Positions 57,501-64,000 of a stretch of DNA of 64,000 bases are shown one piece after another. Both the position numbers and the translations under genes were made by a program. Source of the DNA: Limnomonas spitsbergensis (lineage: Eukaryota; Chlorophyta; Chlorophyceae; Chlamydomonadales); NCBI GenBank assembly GCA_037349105.1, contig JAYJMM010000066.1:248001-312000 (forward strand), given 5' to 3'. How positions within the stretch are numbered: position 1 is the first letter of the stretch; every line of letters begins with the position of its first letter. The notes beneath the pieces were generated by a model, which was not told where the DNA came from, made no database searches, and saw only the letters and a program-made list of their open reading frames with translations.

Positions 57501-58787
57501 GTTGCCGGATTGTTGCAAGATTGTTGCAGGGTTGTTGCAGGGTTTTTGTAGGATTGTTGCAGGGTTGTTGCAGCATTGTTGCAGGGTCGACACAACAAAT
57601 GTGGCTGTGGGTAGTTGTGTTAACTTAAAAACAACAACACATGCACGCAATGCATCTTAAAAGGGTTGTTGCAGGGTTGTTGCAGGTTCGACACAAGTAC
57701 CCAATGCATCTTAAAAGGGCCTGGCTGCACAGACCAGGAGAACAATTAAACATAAAGTATACAGCTTTTGTCAATACTGGTACCTCACATAGGGGTGTGG
57801 CATCTATGCAAAGTAGTGTGACCATTGTATTAGGTCGTGTGACATACTGGCATGCATGTAGATGATTGCGACCCTCACTCGCGGTTCACAGAGCGTGATA
57901 AGCACGGAGGGCATAAATGTGATATGCAATTATGCACGGAGGAGATCAGTATGATATGCACGGAGGAGATCAGTATGATATGCACGGAGGAGATCAGTAT
58001 GATATGCACGGAGGAGATCAGTATGATATGCACGGAGGGCATCATTGTGATTCTGCACTTCAAAACCTGCCCGGATGCGCATGGACCCCACACTTCAGGT
58101 TCTCCGAGTCCTGCCCGCGTGGCAAGGGGCAGCGGGTGGCAGTGGCCAGCGGGACTGCCAGTGTGGCCCAGCTGCAGGGTGAGTGGGCGGAGGGGGGGAC
58201 ACCTGTCAGGTAGATGGGGTGGAGGAGAGGGGGCGGCTGTAACTTAATGGGGGTTCTGGGTTGTATACAGAGGTGTAGGGCGGAGGGGGTGACCACCTCC
58301 ATAGAGCGTTCCTCTAGGTCGGGGTATATCCGGTATTGCTTTACGAGCCCGACTGCCTGGAGCGAGATTTAAGACGCCATGCGGGCGTCGGGCCTCTCCC
58401 TCACCAGGTCTCACCTCCTCCCACACTTCGCCATCCACACACACACCACCCTCCACACACCTTGCCCTCTGTGTCCTCGTAGGGCTCAAGATTGTGGTCG
58501 CGTACAGCTCCAAGTACGAGCAGTGCATTGCAGAGGTAAAGGTGGCACCTGAGCTCCAGATAACGGAACATGTGGAGGTGCTCATGGTCAAGGTGTGTTG
58601 TTGTGGATGTGGCTTTGGCTGTTAGCGGAGATGCGACCCGCTTCACTCGACCCCATTCCGCCGGGTTGACGGCTCTCCCTGTCGCCCTGACCTGCAGGGC
58701 ACACCCATGTGCATCGCCTCGCGAGACCTCAAGACCAAACTAGCTGCCTTCGCCATGCGCAGGCAAGGAGGCATCACTCTAGACTGA
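54513..58787 (+). CDS. Multi-exon gene with LRR-receptor-like N terminus, function unknown
   Basis: The first body (about 54513-54925) reads NSPTYQRAALIQFYLKTGDP then LWHNNSGWPAP, a Ser/Asn/Gly run, and DHCCWFGVSCCTPLDL, like the N-terminal cap of plant leucine-rich-repeat proteins. It meets TGA at 54923. One frame over, CVTGQVVTLQLKDNNLAG and GLMELHMPSNR continue the theme to a donor at 55114. Then phase-matched exons follow: 55966-56062 (NLHLLDVKEISASAATLR), 57011-57147 (DGSFLRSPSYLQGLPPLLV), 57399-57464 (FLGAWGLLSIVHVTPARLAE), 58099-58178 (GQRVAVASGTASVAQLQ), 58483-58592 (LKIVVAYSSKYEQCIAEVKV) and 58698-58787 (MCIASRDLKTKLAAFAMRRQ to TGA). The C-terminal half was not recognised. The frame break may be an error or an unseen intron. 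Confidence 0.6.
55117..55890. repeat. 30-bp minisatellite inside an intron
   Basis: About 25.7 near-identical units containing GCAGGGCAGGCAGGGGCGGG and GAGGACACTC, starting immediately after a GTAAGC donor at 55115. The unit is a multiple of three and lacks stops in three plus frames and at least one minus frame, so 240-350-codon frames appear (QQGRQGREDT, SRAGRGGRTL and SAGQAGAGGH repeats). These are not accepted as proteins. Confidence 0.95.
56244..56910. repeat. 16-bp minisatellite inside an intron
   Basis: About 41 units of CGGCAGGYCACTTAAA with point variants, in the intron between the exons at 55966-56062 and 57011-57147. Confidence 0.95.
57477..57588. repeat. 11-bp minisatellite inside an intron
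   Basis: About ten units of GGGTTGTTGCA with variants, starting shortly after the exon ending 57464. Two more units occur near 57663-57690. Confidence 0.9.
57931..58045. repeat. 24-bp minisatellite inside an intron
   Basis: Between four and five units containing ATGCACGGAGGAGATCAGT, ending shortly before the exon at 58099. Repeated MHGGDQYD and ICTEEISM frames are translations of it. Confidence 0.92.
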
Positions 58788-59147
58788 GGCAGGGCGTCTA
58801 TTGCTGGAGGGGTCATGTGTGTGCCGGTATAGGGCTTAGGGGACATCTTAGAGGTTTGTCCTGGCTTCGAACCTGCTCTACGTAGGCAGAGGAGCACCGG
58901 TGGGCTCAGCACCTGAAGGTCTGACAGACACGCGGAGGAGGACTGTAACCTGCCGCACTGAGACTGCCTCAAAGTCCTGGCAGGGCACGTCTCCACCATT
59001 TATATCCAGCCCCTCCGCATTTCTGTTATGTTCTGTGAAGCGATGGAGCAAGGAGCGAGGAACACTTGGGGAGTTTAGTCTCTGCTTGAAGAGAATCTAC
59101 ATTTGACGGCCAGGCCGTCTAGTCTGCCTAGTTCACCCGGACTTGCT

Positions 59148-59242
59148 CGATACGGCCTCAAAGCTTATCAAGAGCCCTGCGTTGAGCACGAAGTCAATCC
59201 GTGCTAAACGAAGGGCTCTTGATGTGCTTTGATGCTGTATCG
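59148..59242. other. Long hairpin resembling a small-RNA precursor
   Basis: Arms 59148-59190 and 59200-59242 are inverted copies, 43 bp with six mismatches, around a 9-nt loop. Paired words include CGATAC, TCAAAGC, ATCAAGAGCCCT and AGCACG. It lies in an intergenic gap, 360 bp after the previous gene. Strand and transcription cannot be told from sequence. Confidence 0.7.
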
Positions 59243-59374
59243 AAGCACATCTACCCCTCCTTCCCATGGCCGAGGTAGACGTAGGCTGGGGCCTGATGGT
59301 TGCAAGGAGCTCACCACCTTTGGAGATGGGGTGGCCTGACGGGGCAGGGGCCATCATAGGGTCTCACATTTGCT

Positions 59375-59400
59375 ACATTTGCTACATTTGCTAGATGTTC
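59375..59400. repeat. Short ATTTGCTAC tandem repeat
   Basis: Three units of CATTTGCTAC or near it. Minor feature. Confidence 0.8.
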
Positions 59401-59915
59401 CTCGGATTATTTATGAACTGCTAGCATGGCGTGAAGTTGCATATCATATCGAACTGCTGCTGCCAGGGTCTATGCGCGAGCATGTTACAGCTGCGCTTCA
59501 CTGACAGCAGTGCCTTCCGTTTGTTTATGTGTGCCACATTGTCATAGTGAATGCACGCATGAGCGATTGACCGATCAATAGACAGCAGCAGCAGCGAGGC
59601 AGTATGTTTGGCATTCTGCATAGCTATGTCTGCATATTTCTTTTGCCGCTTTTGTCACTCCGTCTAAAGAAATCCACTTTTGTCTTAAGCCGTTTACTGT
59701 GATGTGCCTTGCGATTCAGCGCAAGGGGCTGGGGCATGAATGGCGCTGCCTTGGTTGATCGTGCACCTGAGCCTAGTATTTTTGTTGTTGCACAAGCTTT
59801 GCTTCCTGTCTTCGATCATTTAAGAACACAACATTTCCATCACTGCCTAATCTCTTAAGCAGTTCCGAATGTTAGGGCTCACCCCCAAATGAATATATTA
59901 TTGCCTAGTTTACTG

Positions 59916-60155
59916 TCACAGCTCCCCCCTAAAGCCTTCAAAATGGGTTTTGCTCCAGAGCCACCCCATATAGTTGTTCCATGAGGCCGCAATCACCCCC
60001 TCATTTTCCAGCCTGACGTCAGCAAATTCATCAATGGCATATTTACGTTCCTTGGTATTTAACAATTTTCTCTTGCAGGCACCCCTGCCATTCCTCATCA
60101 TGTCAATAAATTTAGATTGGTGCATTGAGCATTCCCGCTGGGCGCTCGGCCACAT
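59916..60155 (-). CDS. Unrecognised frame, possible mobile-element remnant
   Basis: Encodes MHQSKFIDMMRNGRGACKRK, then KYAIDEFADVRLENEGVIAA and SWNNYMGWLWSKTHFEGF before TGA. It is non-repetitive and has protein-like variety. A second coding-like frame on the same strand lies at 60748-61017 (VPKHGKNIYVIDLYLNELKC). Together they could be pieces of a transposon or of a low-expression gene. No family was recognised. Confidence 0.3.
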   Translation of the reverse strand: MWPSAQRECSMHQSKFIDMMRNGRGACKRKLLNTKERKYAIDEFADVRLENEGVIAASWNNYMGWLWSKTHFEGFRGEL

Positions 60156-60522
60156 GGGGCTGGTAGGGAATGGCTAGGCTCAATCCCAGCTACCATGCAC
60201 AGCCTGGGCCATGGTGCAGCCATGCCATCCTTCTATGTGAGATGGCAGGAACATGGAACCCGGCGTTCAGGGCGGGGGGGGGAGAGAAGATTCCCGCATT
60301 GAACTCTTTAAGCGTGCTTGCTGCATGTGTATATGCACCGTAAATTGCAGGTCATGGCCACCTAGCGCTTCCGAAAAGGCGCTGACATGTTATCGCTAGC
60401 TAGCTCCTTGGCCTGCCATACTTGATTTCTTTTAATTGCGGCATTTCTGGGTTCCTGGTTTTTGCTCGTTGTCCTAGCGCATTTAGTGCCTGTACCGATT
60501 TAATGTCCCTAGCATCAAATAT

Positions 60523-60592
60523 TCAAATGTGATGCTCTGTTGGATACTCTGTTCAAATGTGATGCTCTGTTCAAATGTGATGCTCTGTTCAC
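60523..60592. repeat. 18-bp tandem repeat
   Basis: Three to four units of TTCAAATGTGATGCTCTG. Confidence 0.88.
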
Positions 60593-61019
60593 AGCGGATG
60601 GAATACACCATGGACACCATACACCTCACATAATAAAGCAGGACAGGCCATGCATCTAAGACTAAGCTCCGCCCACGGCCCTTGCAATGAGATACTTCAG
60701 GCAACAACGCACCTTAGGGCCAAGGCCACATTTGTGCCATGCGGTACCTAAGCAAAAATGTCACAACACCAACTATCTTCACCATGTAGCATTCTGGTCT
60801 GGGAGGTCATCCAGGAAAACCCGCAAATCCTTATCACTGTCCCTGCATTCATTATAATGGAGCAGATGCATTTCAGCTCATTCAAGTACAAGTCAATCAC
60901 ATAAATATTTTTACCATGTTTTGGCACGGGGGGGCAGAACAAAAAAACAGGGACCCCATCACCCCTACGAAGTCCCCTACTTGTCCAAAACTTATCCGTT
61001 TGACATGGGAGTTGCACCT

Positions 61020-62020
61020 AAGGACTTTTGGGAGGGTATCTCGGTCTCAAGAAGAAAAAAAACGTTTTTATAGGGGCTTGGACCCCCCCCCCTAGTTTGA
61101 CATGCCTTGACCGGGCACTTAACGTTGACCGTTGACGATGCATAGGGGGTCGTTGGAAAGCCCTGGACCTGCCCTATGCAATGAGATCTTCACATCATGC
61201 AGTTTTGTCGGGGTAGAGATGTTAGTCACAAAATAAGCTTTTTGTGAAATCTACGAAATGCTCAATGCTTGGCTATCTGCATCTCAGTCACTGTTGATCC
61301 AAGAAGCATTTTAAGACCAGATATGGAAAGCTCTCGTCAAGCTCTACAACTTTCGATGACGGGTTTTTCCAGTTGTTTTTTGCCCCGCCCCCACACCACG
61401 TATTTTGCAACATTTTGTGTTACAATGTCAATTGAGAAGTGTGTCTATGTAAGCTTACGCACAGGAACAATGCTTTTTGACTCCACCCCCCACAGGCCTT
61501 CAGACAACATACCTTTGAGCCCACAAATACACCTTTGGCACCGTCAACGTCGTCAATCTGACCGCCTGCATTAGCGCCTGGTGGGCCTCAACCTACATGC
61601 ATGGTGGTTTAGCATCGACCAGGTTTTGTACGAAATGTTGTTTTAAGAACAAGAGCGATGGATAGAAAGTAGCCCGGATAGTATAGACATAGACAATACA
61701 CAAATTGGGTGAAAGAAAGGGTGCCACATGGGCCGTTTCCGCGCGGTCCTTTTATCATTCAACTACGGCAATCATTTGTTAACCCCCAGACACATTCGAG
61801 TACACTGCGATCACTGCCATATCCCACACGCAATATGCGATAACCCTGGAACATAACTTCGAGCACCCCTCGGCCCGACCTAGGCATGACATGTCATGTG
61901 CCTCAAACCCAAACCTCTGCCAGGGGATACAAGGGGGTCTCTCAAAACCCAGAAGGCCTCCAAGTCTGGTCTCCATCCCGGCCAGTGCCTGAGGATGCCC
62001 TACCCCACTTGAGGGGTACC
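61020..62020. other. Non-coding or 3' region of the MYND gene
   Basis: Mostly AT-rich without clear exons. A minus-strand piece around 61930-61779 (RFGFEAHDMSCLGRAEG) directly follows a CTGGCAG acceptor and is in phase with the exon ending at 62024, so it could be the last exon of the MYND gene, ending at a stop near 61779. This is tentative. Confidence 0.3.
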
Positions 62021-62023
62021 GAC

Positions 62024-64000
62024 CTGATTGGGTCCCAAGGATATGGTGAACGCGCGCCGCTGGTCATAGATGAGCATGGGGAGAGGAGGGCCAGCCCGCA
62101 TTCCAGGAACAAGGGGTGCCTGGACCTTGATCACAAACTTGCGAGCGCCCTTGGTATTGGGCGGCAGCTTGTCGCCCACCCTAAGCAATTTTGAGTGGAC
62201 AAGGATGTTGGATGGCAGGTGATGAGAGGGGCAGAGGGTGTGACGGTTTTCGTCGGTGGCCAATCAACCGTGACTTCCCTGAGTTTGTTGAATACTAGTA
62301 TGAAGATATCATGCAAAGGAAGAGCATGGATAATTTATAGACTGGTGGGTCAGGGTGTGGATGGAGAGAGAGGGTGCGGAAAGGGTGCATAGTTCACTTT
62401 TAGGGATTGCTGAGCATGCTACGGGCAGCACAGAAGGTAGGAAGGGGGAGGGAGGGAGGGCAGGACTGGTTAAGTGGTTAGCGATGTTGATGTGGGACGC
62501 ATGAGCAGGACAATGATGCAAATCACCGCATAGGCGCTTTAGTAATAAGCAAGCTAAGCTTATACAGAAAATACCAACTTAGCCGCATAACGGGGGAAAC
62601 TGACGATGCGCAGGTCGAGCATGCCCTACTTCTTTGAGACTTTGCCACGAAAGGGTGCCAGGCCATGTGACATCTTGCCACCCTTAATTTTGATTTGATC
62701 ACCAAGCAAGCTCTGGAGGGCTTGGTGGCAGGTCAGGGCAGGTCAGGGCAGCACTCAGTCGTTTTATCACCGATAACGAAACTGTCCCACATTACGAACT
62801 GCATGCTCCCCTGGGATCCGCATTGATATCACCTGTCCTTGTTGATCTTGGTCGAGCGCGTTGCCCCTGCCTGAAGGCTGACGGGCGTCATGTACATTCC
62901 GGCGTTGGCATCCTGGTTCAGGTCGATCACAACACTACGGTCACCTGCTAAGAGGCAGTGCCAATGCGGAGCGTGGCGTGCATGGTAGTTTGGGAGTGTA
63001 CGCCGAGTGCGGGAGTACATGCAGAGTGTGGGTGCGCATGTAGAGGGCTGGAATCAGGGCTGTGCCAATTACAGTCTGTCAAGGTGGCAGAATTAAGTAG
63101 CAGAGTTTTAGCCTCCATAATTTCAAGGCAAATTCAGGTGCTTTTACCAGGAGGGGGCCGTTATCTCTTGCACAGTTTCTGCATTACGGCGCGATTGCCA
63201 GCACTGGCTGGAATGAATATAGAGTGTGGAGATTTCAATCTGATCTGTTGGGATCCAGCTGAACCCGGCTCACCTGCCGCAGCATTTGCAGCGCCACTTT
63301 TTTTCTTGCAAACGGTCTTATGTGTCTTCCAATCTTGCTTCTGGCAATCAGCAGAGCAGTACTTGACCTGATGAGCATGAATAAGAGATGCAGGTGATTA
63401 GTGCGACAAGTTCATGACATGATAAAAACTACTTCAACTAAGAATTTGCGTACATATAACAATGGCCTGGGTATCATACTTTGCTCCGGGGCACATGTAT
63501 ACAGAGCTCCCTGTTAGAGAGCAAATCGCGATCAAACTCAGTGGCAAGGATCCCCTGGTTGTGACGGTGCATGGGCATAATGAAATTGTGTAAGGTCCTT
63601 TAATGCTGAATGTAATTACTGCGGCATTTCTTGAATGGTACTTTGAATAACCTGGCTTTCAAGAATCACTTCATCAGGCTGGCTTTCATCCACCATCAAA
63701 GCATGCAGAATCAGCCCAAGCTACGCATGACTGATCCATATAGTTAAGCCACGCACCAGCTAAGCCACCTCCTTTAGACGCTAGCCCACGGTCCCATGAT
63801 GTGATGGCTGGACCATTCCTAATCCCTCTCACCAATGGTGGCCTTTCCTTGTCTTATAAATGGTGCAAAGGCACCGCACAAGGATGCATGGTAAAGGAGG
63901 TGGACAACCTTCGAGGCACACCAAAGAGTACCTGCTCACATAAGCTGCACATCTTGGTGCCCGCTTTGCCGCAGCCGGCGCCACACAGGGCAGACGGGTT
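62024..64000 (-). CDS. MYND-type zinc-finger protein, 5' end outside the window
   Basis: Exons 64000-63932 (partial), 63367-63274, 62944-62833 and 62180-62024 join in phase. The first two encode CGAGCGKAGTKMCSLCEQ then VKYCSADCQKQDWKTHKTVC, a full MYND zinc finger: paired CxxC ligands, then C...C and H...C, with the typical DWKTHK. Such fingers mediate protein-protein contact. The later exons encode SVVIDLNQDANAGMYMTPVS and KLPPNTKGARKFVIKVQAPL, PLPMLIYDQRRAFTISLGPN, a beta-rich segment I do not assign to a family. The N terminus lies beyond base 64000 and the C terminus is probably near 61.8 kb. A short frame at 62698-62627 (KGGKMSHGLAPFRGKVSKK) lies in an intron and is unexplained. Confidence 0.8.

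Overview
The window reads as nuclear DNA of a green alga (chlorophyte or prasinophyte grade). The genes are cut into many short exons with GT-AG borders. The best preserved gene encodes a hexose/proton symporter of the algal HUP / plant STP type. Telomere-like TTTAGGG/CCCTAAA tracts are scattered inside the window, and a TGTAA hexamer-type 3' signal sits just after one stop codon. No rRNA, tRNA, CRISPR or bacterial-type operon was seen. Species cannot be named from this sequence.

Layout. 0.6-5.3 kb (minus): complete 11-exon, 528-residue sugar transporter. 6.8-21.8 kb (minus): a family of three copies of a gene whose first domain resembles the N-terminal RNase H1 hybrid-binding (viroplasmin-like) fold. 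Two short, damaged copies lie at 6.8-9.0 kb. The large copy (15.1-21.8 kb) continues into a coiled-coil region built by repeated duplication of an exon pair. Further minus-strand exons at 10.2-14.6 kb may be its 3' part or a separate gene. 22-27 kb (plus): weak exons and a Gln-rich coiled-coil reading frame with two internal TAG codons. 29.1-30.8 kb (plus): a TMEM97/sigma-2-receptor (EXPERA) membrane protein. 31.3-34.1 kb: a cluster of fold-back elements. 34-40 kb: minisatellites, hairpins, retroelement debris and a few unrecognised frames. 41.0-42.1 kb (minus): a tidy three-exon gene of unknown function. 42.9-47.4 kb: decayed non-LTR retrotransposon copies and many copies of their 3' tail. 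47.9-48.1 kb (minus): the last part of mitochondrial ribosomal protein mL41 with a one-base break. 49.6-53.2 kb (plus): a CxxCxxCC (YkgJ-type) metal-binding protein with a probable plastid transit peptide and a 21-nt microexon. 54.5-58.8 kb (plus): a multi-exon gene whose introns are filled with minisatellites. 59.1 kb: a miRNA-precursor-like hairpin. 62.0-64.0 kb (minus): a MYND zinc-finger gene running off the right edge.

The genes are unrelated housekeeping or orphan genes rather than a pathway. The notable theme is repeat biology: intron-borne minisatellites (14, 16, 21, 24, 30 and 44 bp units), exon-pair amplification, tandem gene copies carrying the same intron minisatellite, fold-back elements, and many short dispersed motifs. 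Several of the longest apparent reading frames (2.6, 7.4, 21, 37 and 55 kb) are translations of such tandem repeats, not genes.
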